A stretch of 64,000 nucleotides of DNA, taken from Closterium sp. Naga37s-1. Lineage: Eukaryota > Streptophyta > Zygnematophyceae > Desmidiales > Closteriaceae. The stretch is from positions 3,786,001-3,850,000 of the forward strand of contig CANJKZ010000084.1 of assembly GCA_947471745.1 (NCBI GenBank). The letters run 5' to 3'. The position numbers and the translations under genes were made by a program. This document shows positions 53,485 to 64,000 of the stretch, piece by piece. The stretch's first letter is position 1, and every line of letters starts with the position of its first letter. The notes beneath the pieces were generated by a model. That model worked only from the letters and a program-made list of their open reading frames with translations. It was not told where the DNA came from and searched no databases.

Positions 53485-56400
53485 TGTTAGTGTTGAGGGT
53501 GACTGTTACCTGTGTGTGCCGCCTGACCCAGGTACAAATGCTGCTGCTCTACGTGCTAGTGAGTCTGCTCTCCCTGGTACTGCGCTTGCTGAGGCCTTGC
53601 ACACCTTTACGCTTGACTCAGGTGCTTCCCGCTGGTTCTTTCGCGACAACACCACCCTCACTCCTCTCTCTGCACCTGTACCGATCAGACTGGCTGACCC
53701 CTTAGGGGGCCAGTTCTTGCCCGCTCCTCCACTGCTCTCCCGTGTCCGGCGGTTCCGTTTGGCTCACTCCCAGGTCTTCATCTCCCCTCGTTCTCTACGA
53801 ACTTGGTGAGTACCGCTTCCCTCCAGGATGCGATGGTCACCACCACCACTCTTGGGGGTCAGCGTGTGTCGATCTGCATGTGTACAAGGACGGGCCGTCA
53901 CCTGGCCACGTTCACCCATTGGCCTAGGTCGAGTCTGTACACCCTGGCTACCAAGCCTCCTCAGGTAGCTGCGTCTGTCCAGGTGTCCGCGTCAGGTCCG
54001 GTAGCACCCCCCTGCTCGTGTTCCCTCCTGTTGCACCAGACTCTCTTATGGCACCACCGCCTTGGTCACCCCTCCCTGCCACGCCTTCGTGGCATGCACT
54101 CCCGCCTCCTTGTTTCTTGTCTTCCCAGGTCTCTGCCTCCCCTCCCGCCTTCGCATGCCCTGCCCTGCCTTCCTTGGGACGAGGGGCGGCAGAGCGCCGC
54201 TCCTCACTCCTCCTCGTTTCCCCCGACAACTGCTCCCCTGCAGACTCTCCACATGGACGTGTGGGGCCCAGCCCGCGTAAGTGGACAGGGCGGCGAGTGC
54301 TAATTTTTGCTGATTGTAGTCGACTACACGCGTTACACCACGGTCTTCTCCTTGCGCAGCAAGGGTGAGGTCCCTGATGTCTTGATCCCTTGGATCCGCG
54401 CAGTTCGTCTCCAGCTCCGCGAGCGGTTCCGAAAGGACCTTCCTGTCCTGCATCTGCACTCTGACAGAGGTGGTGAGTTCTCCTCAGACCTCTTGCGGGA
54501 CTTTTGTCGTGGGGAGGGCATTCTCCAGTTGTTCACGCTTCCGGCCTCCCTGCGGAAAAATGGGATTGCTGAGCGCCTTATTGGCTTAGTCACTGAGGTC
54601 GCTCGTACCTCCATGATCCATGCGGCTGCTCCCCATTTTCTGTGGCCGTTTGCGGTCCGGTACGCTGCGCATCAGCTCAACCTCTGGCCCCGTGTCTCCT
54701 TGCCGGAGACCTCGCCTACATTGCGTTGGACGGGGAAGGTTGGCGATGCGTCAGTGTTCCGGGTCTGGGGTTCTCGTGCCTTTAATCGCGATACGTCCGC
54801 TGACAAGCTCTCCGCCCGCGCTATTCCCTGTGTCTTCCTTTGCTTCCCCCCTGACGCGCCTGGCTGGCAGTTTTACCACCCCACCTCGCGCCGAGTCCTC
54901 CCCTCTCAGGACGTCACGTTTGACGAGTCGGTTCCCTTTTACCGTCTCTTCCCCTACCGCACTGCCCCTCTCCCCCCCCCCCGCCGCTCTTCCTCGCTCC
55001 AGGTCCCCCTCCGGTAGACCCCCTCCCCCCTCAGGGTCCTGCTCCCTCAGGTGTGTCTCAGGTAGACCCACTCCCCGAAGCTGTGCCTGTCAAGGTCGCT
55101 GTAGACTCAGGTGCTGCTCGAGGTGCTGCGTGTGGAGGTGCTACGTCTAGGGTTACTGCGTCTCGGGGTGCTGAGCGTGCGCGTGCGGAGCCTGGGGATG
55201 CTGAGCCTGAGGGTGCAGGGTCTGGGGGTGCTAAGCCTGGGGGTGCGGGGCCTGGGGGTGCTGAGCCTTAGGGTGCGGAGCCTGGGGGTGCTGAGTCTGA
55301 GGGTGCGGAGTCTGGGGGTGCAGAGCTTGAGCATACTAAGCGTGCGGGTACTTTGTCTACTAGAGGTCCTTCGGGTGTCTTATCGAGGCGGGAGCCGCTC
55401 TCTCCACTGCAACTGCGCGAGTGGTTTGCTCGGCGCACCCGCCTTCGGAGTGGTGCTGCTGGAGCCAGGGGGTCTACCGCTGGAGGTATTGGAGCTGGAG
55501 CTGCTGGAGGTACTGGAGCCACTGGACCTGGAGGTGCTCGTGCTCGAGGTACTGGAGCTGCAGGAGCTGGTGGTACTGCAGGAGTTGGAGCTGGAGGCAC
55601 TGGAGCTGGAGATGCTGGAGGTACTGGAACTGCTGGTCCCGGAGGTGCTCGTACTGGAGGTACTCGAGCTGCTGGAGCTTGTGGTTATACAGGAGTTGGA
55701 GCTGGAGGCACTGGAGCTGGAGCTGCTGGAGGTACTGGAGCTGGAGCTGCTGGAGGTACTGGAGCCGCTAGTCCTTGAGGTGCTTGTACTGGAGGTACTG
55801 GAGCTACTGGAGCTGGTGGTGCTGCAGGCGTTGGAGCTAGGAACCCTGGAGCTGGAGACACCGGAGTTGGAGGCGCTGGCCCTTGGGGTGCTAGTGCTGT
55901 TGGTGCTGGTTCAGGAGACACAAGACGGCCTCAACCGTACTTCGTTCCCTTGCTTCAGCAAGTTCTTGGTCTCCTGTCTTCTCCTTTCCTTACTCCTCCC
56001 TTACTGTTTCCACCGCCTGACCAGTCGCAGCCACCGATACAGCCAGCCTCCCCACTGCCTGCTCCTTCTCCTTACACTGAGCAGACCGGAGGTCTTACAG
56101 AGTGTCGTGAGCCTGTGTCTCGTCCTGCCTCGCCAGTTCGCGCTGTTCGCACTGGTCGCCGTGTTCCTCGTCAGCATCCTCCTCCTGTCCCCGGCACGCA
56201 CCATATGACACTTCGTCCTTCCTCTGTTCCACAGCGTGTCCCCCTGTCGTCACCTCCTGCGTCCTCTCTTACTGACGGTCCGGACCCTGAATCTGAATTA
56301 GTTCGTGCTTTCAATTCTACTGTCCCATGTCTTCAAGCCAATGTTGTCACTGACCCTTCGTTTGAGTCTGCTGCTACGTCTGCCCTAGTTGCTGAGCTTG

Positions 56401-57414
56401 TTGACTTTGCTACCGCCTGTCGTCTCGACTACACCGCTAGTCTTGTTGCTGAGTCTGAGTCTGACTGTCCTCCGTCCGTCGGGGGTGAGTGTGCTCTTGG
56501 CACGGACGTCCTTGAGGACAGGCAGGAGGACTTTGAGTGTTTTGCAGCTACTGTACCTCATCTCGTGTCCATGCTGATTGCACCTGAGGGAGACCCGGAT
56601 GCACCAGACATCCCGACCCCGCGCTCTTACGCAGAGGCGATTACAGGTCCCTACTCCTCTCAGTGGCAGACAGCCATGGACGCAAAGATGGCATCCTAGA
56701 AGTCCACGGGCACTTACCTAGACGCAGTTCCCCCTCCTGGGGCAAACATAGTCGATGGCATGTGGATTTTCAGGGTGAAGCGGTCGCCGGGTTCTCCGCC
56801 TGCCTTCAAGGCTCGTTATGTTGCACGAGGCTTCAGACAGCGACAGGGAGTTGACTTCTTCCATACCTTCTCCCCTACCCCAGAGATGACTACTCTTCGG
56901 GTACTGCCGCACGTCGCCGCTCCACGTGACTACGAGCTTCACGAGGAGATCTGGCTGTGCCGCCCACCTGGCTTCATAGGGTCGTTTCCTGCAGGTACCC
57001 AGTGGAGCCTCCGGCAGCCAATCTACGGTCTCCGCCAGGCGCCTCGCGAGTGGCACGACACACTGAGGACTACACTTGCTCTTGGGTTTGCTCCTTCTAC
57101 TGCTGACCCGGCGCTGTTTCTACGAACCAACACTTCGCTGTCGCCGTTCTACGTCCTCGTGTACGTCGACGACTTGGTCTTTGCCACTGCCGACACTGAG
57201 GCACTAGCCCTTGTGAAGTCATAGCTGCAGAAGAGACACACCTGCACTGACGTGGGTGAGCTGCGCAGCTATCTTGGCTTGCAGATCACCCGGGACAGAG
57301 CACGGCGCACCATCACCCTGACTCAGTCACACATGGTGCACCAGGTCCTTCAGCGCTTCGGCTTCCGGTACTCCTCGCCACAGTCCACTCCTCTGCCTAC
57401 CGGTCACTCGCTCT
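53485..57414 (+). mobile_element. Element M: A-group copia body on the plus strand, joined head to head to K
   Basis: M starts within the region just before protease (SVEGDCYLCVPPDPG). It runs through protease (FTLDSGASRWFF), integrase (HHRLGHPSLPRLRGM, LHSDRGGEFSSDLL, PHFLWPFAVRYAAHQLNL), a long repetitive spacer (55053-55910) and reverse transcriptase (DTLRTTLALGF, LVYVDDLVFATADTEALALV) to 57414, where L is inserted. Gag, leader and LTRs are not in view; its right part may continue beyond L outside the window. Broken, several breaks. Confidence 0.8.
55053..55910 (+). repeat. Element M coding spacer repeats
   Basis: The first block (55180-55330) has 15-bp units reading PGGAE/PEGAE. The second (55490-55910) has Gly/Ala/Thr units such as GGAGCTGGAGGCACTGGAG. 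It is the same design as in A1, E, K and L, read on the opposite strand. Confidence 0.8.
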
Positions 57415-57545
57415 TGTGAGAATAACAAACGAGAATGAAATGAACTAGCAGCAGGATGAGTACAAGTACTAACCCTGAGTTGTGTTGTACCCTATATAGG
57501 CTACCCCACTAAAGACTACACAATGTGCAGCATATAAGTTTGACA
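57415..57545 (-). repeat. 3' LTR of element L
   Basis: It is 131 bp, the same length and start (TGTGAGAAT) as the J LTR, which suggests that J derives from an L-type element. Confidence 0.83.
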
Positions 57546-57809
57546 CACCCCCATAGGCAAAGTGGGGGAGAACAAGTGGTCAGAAGACCAGTCAAGAAAA
57601 GCAAAGCAAGCTCAGGGTAGATCACAAAGCCACCACACAGTCCGAGCACAAGCAAAGGGCCACAAGGCCAGTTCACATGCAGAGTTATATCAAGAGAACA
57701 AATAATACAGTGATCATACCCTAGCAAGTGCAAGCATGCAGGTATATATAGAGATCACAGTACAAGCAGAGTCAAGCAGTAAGCAAGTGAGGCAAAGTGG
57801 GCACAAGGC

Positions 57810-59760
57810 CTAACATAGTAGCAAAGCGCTGATGATCACCAGGCGGAAGTGCCTTGGTGAAGACATCAGCAGTGTTGCCCGAGTGGCCACGTACGCAAGA
57901 CAAAGCTGGCCACGCTGCTGCAACTCTCGAGCAAGGAAGTATCGCAGAGCGATGTGCTTCGTTCTGTGCTCCAGTCTGTGCTCCTTACACAAGGCAATCA
58001 TGGCCTTGTTGTCTACGTACAGGACTGCAGGCAAACGAGGCTGCTCTCCCAAGTTAGTCAGCAAGTAGGTGAGCCAGCGTAGCTCCTGAGAAGCCATGGC
58101 CCCGGCGTAGATCTCAGCCTCACAACTGGAGCTGAGAACCGAAGACGAGCGGGTAGATCGCCAAGAAATAGAGCCGGAACCAAGGCTGAAGGTGTAACCC
58201 TGTGACGACCGCTGCGTAGCTGAGTCGTCAACCCAGGAGGCGTCTGCGTGACCAGTGAGGACAACTGGACCCCGTCCTCCAAGCACAAACCCCATGCCCG
58301 ACGTATTGCACAAGTAACGCAGTACCCTCTTAGCAGCATCCCAGTGCACCTTTCGGTGCCTACCGAGAGCCACGTAGCGAGCCAGAAGGCTGAGAGGGTA
58401 CGCGAGGTCAGGTCGTGTGCAAGTCATCAGGTACATGAGGCAACCCACAAGCTTTGGGTATGGACCACTCGGCTCTACGGACTCATCCAAAGGTGGAGCT
58501 GAGAGCGAGTGGCTGGTAGACAGAGGAGTGAGCTGTGGCGAGGAGAACTGGAAGCCGAAGCGCTGAAGGACCTGGTGCACCATGTGTGACTGAGTCAGTG
58601 TGATGGTGCGCCGTGCTCTGTCCCGGGTGATCTGCAGGCCAAGATAGCTGCGCAGTTCACCCAGGTCAGTGCAGGTGTGTCTCTTCTGCAGCTCGGACTT
58701 CACAAGAGTCAGTGCCTCAGTGTCAGCAGTGGCAAAGACGAGGTCGTCGACGTACACGAGGACGTAGAATGGCGGCAGCGAGGTGTCGGTGCATAGAAAC
58801 CCAACTGCCGCAAGTGTAGTCCTCAGTGTGTCGTGCCACTCGCGAGGCGCCTGGCGGAGACCGTAGACTTGCCGGCGGAGGCTCCACTGAGTACCTGCAG
58901 GAAACGTCCCAGTGAAACCAGGTGGTCTGCGCAGCAAGATCTCCTCGTGCAGGCTGCCCTGCAAGAAGGCTGTGCTGAAGTCCAAGGAGTGCAACTCGTA
59001 GTCACGCTAAGCAGCGACGTGCAGCAACACCCGAAGAGTAGTCATCTTCGGGTTGGGGGAGAAGGTCTGGAAGTGGTCAACTCCCTGTCGCTGACTAAAG
59101 CCTCGAGCAACGTAACGCACCTTGAAGGCAAGCGGAGAACCCGGCGGCCACTTCACCCTGAAAATCCACATGCCATCGACTATGTTCGCCCTATACGGGG
59201 GAACTGCGTTGATGTAGGTGCCTGTGGACTTCCAGGATGCCCTCTCGGCATCCATAGCTGCCTGCCACTGAGAGGAGTAAGGACCTGTAATCGCCTCTGC
59301 GTAAGAGCGCGGGGTCGGGATGTCTGGAGCATCCGGGTCTCCCTCAGGGGCAAGCAGCATGGAAGCGAAACGAGGTACAGCAGCTGCAAGATACTCAAAG
59401 TCCTCCTGCCTGTCCTCAAGGACGTCCGTGCCAAGAACACACTCACCCCCGACGGACGGAGGACTGGCAGGCACAGACTCAGCAACTAGAGCAGAGGCGT
59501 TGTCGAGACGGCAGGCAGCAGCAAAGTCAAGCAGCTCAGCAACGAGAGCAGACGCAGCAGCAGACTCAAAGGAAGGGTCAGTGACAGCAGTGGCAAGGAG
59601 ACGAGCGACAGTGGGACTAGAAGCACGAGCGCAGTCAGACGCAGGTTCAGGGACCTCAGAAAGAGAGGACTCAGGAGGAGTAGGCAGAGGAACACGCAGT
59701 GGAACAGAGGAAGGACGGAGTGCCATAGTGTGCGTGCTGGGGACAGGAGGAGGACGCGAA
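57810..59760 (-). pseudogene. Element L reverse transcriptase and RNase H
   Basis: The motif order is as in E: FSTAFLQGSLHEEILLRRPP, YGLRQAPREWHDTLRTTLA, LVYVDDLVFATADTEALTLV, then RNase H (GHADASWVDDSATQRSSQGY, YVDNKAMIAL, KHIALRYFLAREL). The upstream part reads FESAAASALVAELLDFAAAC and WKSTGTYINAVPPYR. Confidence 0.83.
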
Positions 59761-59999
59761 CGAGGAGCGCGACGAGCAGTGCGAACAGGTGAGATAGGAC
59801 GAGACGCAGGCTCACGACGCTCTGTAAGACCGCCGGACTGCTCAGTGTAAGGAGAAGGAGCAGGCAGTGGGGAGGCTGGCTGTAACGGTGGCTGCGACTG
59901 GTCTAGCGGTGGACACAGTAGGGGAGGAGTAAGGCTAGTAGAAGACGGGACACCAAGAACCTGTTGAAGCAGGGGAACAAAGTACGGTCACGGCCGCAC

Positions 60000-60640
60000 A
60001 GTGTCTCCAGCACCTCCAGCTCTTGGGTCAACAGCTCCAGCTCCTGCAGCCCCAGTGCCTTTGGTGTCAGTGCCTCCAACTCCAGCTCCTGCAGCCCCAG
60101 CGCCTCCTGCGCCAGGGCCTCCAACTTCAGCTACTCCAGCTCCAGCGCCTCCAGCGCCAGCTGCTCTAGGCTCCGTAGGGTCTCCAGCTCCAGCGCACCC
60201 AACACCACCAGTCCCGGCAGCTCCAGCACCACTGGTACGAGCACCTCCAGGACAAGTAGCCGCAGTACCTCCAGTACCGCCAGCTCCAGTAGTAATAGCA
60301 GCACCTCCAGCTCCAGTGTCCCCAGCCCCTCCAGCTCCGGGAGCTCCACTCCGACGGTGCGCGTGCCGAACAAGCCACTCACGCAGCTGCAGCGAGGACA
60401 GTCCCGGCGAAGCACCAGCAGGACCTCCAGACGAAGCTGCACCCCGAGGCTCAGCACCCCCAGACTCCGCACCCTCCGACTCAGCACCCCCAGGCTCAAC
60501 ACCCTGAGGCTCAGCACCCCCAGGCTCAGCACCCCCAGACCCAGCACCCTCAGACCCCGCACCCCCCAGCTCTGCACCCCCAGACGCAGCACCCCCAGAC
60601 GCAGCACCCCCAAACGCAGCACCCCCAGACGCTGCACCTG
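60000..60640 (-). repeat. Element L coding spacer repeats
   Basis: The Gly/Ala/Thr-rich part (60000-60330) and the PGGAE/SGGAE part (60445-60640) both use multiples of three. On its right the spacer leads into PPPVDPVPPQGPPPSGVSQV, a Pro-rich hinge also seen next to integrase in E and M. Confidence 0.78.
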
Positions 60641-60759
60641 GAGCAGCACCTGAGCCGACAGCTACCTGAACAGGCGCAATACCTGGGAGAGGGTCTACCT
60701 GGGACACACCTGAAGGAGGAGGACCCTGGGGCGGAACGGGGTCTACCGGAGGTGGGTTG

Positions 60760-62927
60760 CTGCGCAAGGGGAAGACCGTGGTGTACCGCTCATAGTCGTC
60801 AACTACCAGCAGAAAGTAGCGCTCGCGGCCCTGTCCACTGACGCGGGCGGGGCCCCACACGTCCATGTGGAGGGTCTGCAGGGGAGCAGTCGTCGGGGGA
60901 AACGAGGAGGAGTGAGGAGCAGCGCGCTACCGCCCCTCGACGCAAGGAAGACAGGGCAGGGCAGGCGAGGGCGGTAAGGGAGGCAGAGACCTGGGGAGAC
61001 CAGAGACAAGGAAACGGGAGTGCATGCCACGAAGGCGTGGCAGGGAGGGGTGACCCAAGCGGTTGTGCCACAGAAGAGTCTGGTGCGACAGGAGGCGACA
61101 CGAGCAAGAGGCGGCTACCTGACCTGACGCGGACACCTGAGCAGACGCAGCGACCTGAGGAGGCTCGCTAGCTAGCGTGTACAGACTCGACTCTGGCTGA
61201 CGAGTGAACGTAGCCAGGTGACGCCTCGTCCGTGTGCACGTGCAGATTGACACACGCTGACCCCCAGGAGTGGTGGTAGTGACCATCGCATCCTGAAGGG
61301 CAGCGGTACTCACCAAGTTCGTAGAGAACGAGGGGAGGTGAAGACCTGACAGTGAGCCGGACGGAACCGCCGGACACAGGAGGACAGTGGAGGAACGGGC
61401 AACGACCGGGCTCCCAGAGGGGTCAGCCAGTCTGACCGGGACAGGTGCAGGGAGAGGAGTGAGAGTGGTGCTATCACGAAAGAAACAGCGCGAGGCGCCG
61501 AAGTCCAACGTGAAGGTGTGCAAGGCCTCAGCAAGCGCAGTACCAGGGGGAGTACCAGATGCACTAGCACCTAGAGCAGCAGCCGCTATACCCTCTGCAC
61601 TAAAAGACAAAGCATACATGGCAGAGAGAATAGCATCATAGTCTAGGTCAAAGATAGCAACTCCCGACCTAAGCAGATCTGCCCAGCGAGGGCGCTTGAC
61701 GTCGTCACCAAACTCAGCACGCCAGGCGTCGTCAAGGCGGGCAAAGCAGCGGTGCTCAGTGTGAAGCCTTCCGCATGTCTGGCCCGCACGGACTCCAGTG
61801 CGAATGACATACGGGCAGCTCTCACTACCCCCACCCGGCCCACGCTGAACTAACCACTCACGGAGCTGCTGGGGCGACTGGGTCTCGCTCCGACGTTACT
61901 GTTGCTGGCCCCGACCACCACCAGGGCCTCCACGCCGAGGTCCAGACCTACCACCACCAGTCCCACCGCCTCCACTGCCGCCACTCCCTCCGCTGCCTCC
62001 ACCGCCGCCACCAGAGCCCCCACTGCCGCCACCAGTCCCACCGCCGCCACCACCTCCACTGCCTCCACCACCTCTACCGCTTCCCCCACCACCGCTCCCA
62101 CTGCCACCTCCACCACCACCGCTGCCTCCTCCACCACCCCGGCCACCCTTGCCCTTGCTGTTGCGGCGCTTCGCACTAGTCGAAGCAGCACCGACGTCCT
62201 CAGTAACAGAGACGTCTGCAGCAGCAGCAGAGGCGAAGGAGGGGGAAAGGGGGGAGGGGGAGCACCCCTCAAAGAAGGGCGAGCGCGGAGTGCCACGAGC
62301 AGCACCTACAGCAACTGCACTAGTCTCAGCTGCGAGGAGATGCTGCTCGAGGAGGTCAACAGTGAGGGAGGTGGGGTCGAGGGTGAGAAAGTGGTCCCTG
62401 ACAGAGCGAAGGGAGTCAGGTAGGCGAGTGACTACGAAGTAGAGAGTGATGTACATCGGGGGCGGGTTCCCTGCAAGGAACTCAGCTGGGAGGGCAGCGC
62501 GGTAGCGAGCATCCCTAGAGCGCAGGTGGGTAGCCAGGTCCGCTACTGTGGCAAAAGCCGACAGCTCAGGGAACAGGTAGGGCACTAGCAGCCTGCCAAG
62601 AGCAGCAGTGGCAGGGGAGGAGTAGCGAGCAACGACAGCGTCGTACAGGGCCTGTGCTCTCCTGTGCTCTCCAAAGTGAGCACATTCGGTCACGGGCAGG
62701 TGGTTGCGAATGGCTAAGCGGGCACTAGCGTCACGAGACAGCCACTGGGAACGAGTCGAACCGTCAGCTGTGGCGGAAGGGGCTGGAGCGGCACCGGACA
62801 CGTGGTCAAACAATGAGACACTGTCCTTACTATCGCTCAGTAGGTACAGTTGCAGATCGTAGTGCCACGTGTCAAATGGAACCGGTCTGCCCTCCTGATC
62901 GAACGCTAGAACCCTAAGCAAAGCCAT
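60760..62927 (-). pseudogene. Element L gag, protease and part of integrase
   Basis: Gag starts at 62927 (MALLRVLAFDQEGRPVPFDT) with ALYDAVVARYSS and MYITLYFVVTRLPD, and a Gly-rich tract encoded at 61910-62140. The Cys/His motif CPYVIRTGVRAGQTC followed by GRLHTEHRC is encoded near 61770-61815. Protease LDFGASRCFF follows near 61490, then HNRLGHPSLPRLRGM and MDVWGPARVSGQ. The integrase part is short compared with E. Confidence 0.8.
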
Positions 62928-62994
62928 AGTGGCGCAGGAGTCAGGAGCAGCAGTAACAGCAGTAGCAGCAGGAGCAGCAGCAGTAGTAGCTAAG

Positions 62995-64000
62995 GGGCCA
63001 GGGGGCGGGGCCGAGGGGCCTAGGGGCCGAGGGGCCAAACACGAGGGTGGCGGGGCCGAGGGGCCGAGGGGCCAAGGGTCCTAGGGGCCGAGGGGCCGAG
63101 GAGACTAGGGGCCGAGGGGCCAAGGGGTGGGGCCGAGGGGCCAAACACGAGGTCAAGGGGCCAAGGGGCCTAGGGGCCGAGGGGCCAAACACGAGGTAAA
63201 GGGGGCCAAGGGGCCTAGGGGCCGAGGGGCCAAACAAGAGGGTGGCAGGGCCGAGGGGCCGAAGGGCCAATGGGCCTAGGGGCCAAGGGGCCGAGGGGCG
63301 GGGCCGAGGGGCCAAAGAGGCCTAGGGGCCGAGGTGCGCGGCTAGGGGCGACGGAGACAGTGGGGCCGAGGGGCGCGGCTAGGGGCGACGGGGCCAGTGG
63401 GGCCGAGGGGCGCGGCTAGGGGCGACGGGGCCAATGGGGGCCGAGGGGCGCGGCTAGGGGCGACGGGGCCAGTGGGGCCGAGGGGCGCGGCTAGTGGCGA
63501 CGGGGCCAACGAGGCCAACGGGGCCGAGGGGGGGCGCGGCTAGGGGCGACGGGGCCAAAGGGGCCGAAGGGGCGCGGCTAGGCGCGACAGGGCCAACTGG
63601 GCCGAGAGGCGCGGCTAGGGGCGACGGGGCCAACGGGGCCGAAGGGGCGCGGCTAGGGGCGACGGGGCCAACGGGGCCTAGGGGCGCGGCTAGGGGCGAC
63701 GGGGCCAACGGGGCCTTGGGGCGCGGCTAGGGGCGACGGGGCCAACGAGGCCGAAGGGGCGCGGCTAGGGGCGACGGGGTCGACGGGGCCAACGGGGCCG
63801 AGTGGCGCGGCTAGGGGCGACGGGGCCGAAGGGGCGCGGCTAGGGGCGACGAGGCCAACGGGGCCGAGTGGCGCGGCTAGGGGCGACGGGGTTGACGGGG
63901 CCAACGGGGCCTTGGGGCGCGACTAGGGGCGACGGGGCCAACGGGGCCGAAGGGGCGCGGCTAGGGGCGACGGGGCCAACGGGGCCTTGGGGCGCGACTA
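62995..64000 (-). repeat. Leader minisatellite of element L
   Basis: From 62995 to about 63330 there are irregular GGGGCCGAGGGGCCAAACAC-type units. From 63330 to the window end units of about 38 bp (GCGCGGCTAGGGGCGACGGG plus GCCAACGGGGCCGAAGGG) follow, in high mutual identity. No genes. The array continues beyond the window. Confidence 0.85.

Larger units (their letters stand above)
57415..64000 (-). mobile_element. Element L: A-group copia element running off the right edge
   Basis: The LTR at 57415-57545 (131 bp, TGTGAGAATAACAAACGAG...AAGTTTGACA) is followed by the purine tract, the conserved 3' block, RNase H and reverse transcriptase (57810-59760), the repetitive spacer (60000-60640), a short integrase part, pre-integrase and protease (60960-61620), gag (61620-62927) and leader minisatellite. 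The 5' LTR lies beyond 64000, so the insertion cannot be dated. It sits in the reverse transcriptase of M. Broken, with about four breaks visible. Confidence 0.85.

Noticed and set aside
63330-64000. Regular repeats that could be mistaken for a CRISPR array
   Set aside because: Units are contiguous without unique spacers of constant length, and the context is a copia leader in eukaryotic DNA.

Overview
The window is nuclear DNA of a eukaryote, most likely of the green lineage. It is packed with Ty1/copia LTR retrotransposons whose primer sites match the plant initiator-tRNA-Met type, and the left end carries what looks like a small spliced host gene. The GC-rich coding style and the gag/pol sequences remind me of streptophyte algae such as Closterium, but that is recollection and not something the sequence proves. 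No rRNA, tRNA, CRISPR array or bacterial-style operon is visible.

Layout. Bases 1-2615 are single-copy: a candidate three-exon gene of unknown function on the minus strand (290-1248), then about 1.4 kb with no assignable gene. A 1.2-kb Mutator-like MITE follows (2625-3834; 523-bp terminal inverted repeats, 9-bp target duplication). From 4044 to the right edge almost everything is nested copia DNA. The letters A1 to M are my own labels. Element F (+) starts at 4044. A1 (-, 4299-33732) sits in its leader. A1 holds a hAT-type MITE (4306-4822), element C (+, 6939-22002), a solo LTR with a tandem duplication (23573-24121) and element B (-, 27212-33692). C holds D (-, 9488-19215), and D holds E (-, 9721-16675). 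The nest F > A1 > C > D > E is therefore five deep. The 5-bp target duplications are exact for C, D, E, B, H, I, J and the solo LTR, and four of five bases match for A1.

To the right, F meets an old, AT-richer copia relic G (+, about 36313-50382). H (-, 38823-48992) is inserted in G and itself holds J (a 339-bp mini-copy), I (a 2-kb element without genes) and a truncated copy of B. K (-, 50383-53484) abuts M (+, 53485-57414) head to head, and L (-, 57415 to beyond the right edge) is inserted in M.

The dominant group (A1, E, F, H, J, K, L, M; here called the A group) has very short LTRs of about 121-135 bp, a shared purine tract ATGGGGGTG, a gag with a Gly-rich stretch and an unusual Cys/His motif, and a long repetitive spacer between integrase and reverse transcriptase. 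D and I have the same termini and purine tract but no genes, so they look like passengers mobilised by the A group. Nearly every element with a complete leader carries a GC-rich minisatellite there, each with a different unit. Relative age by LTR divergence, youngest first: E (no difference), D, H, B and I (about 1% or less), C (about 6%), A1 (about 7%), with G much older.
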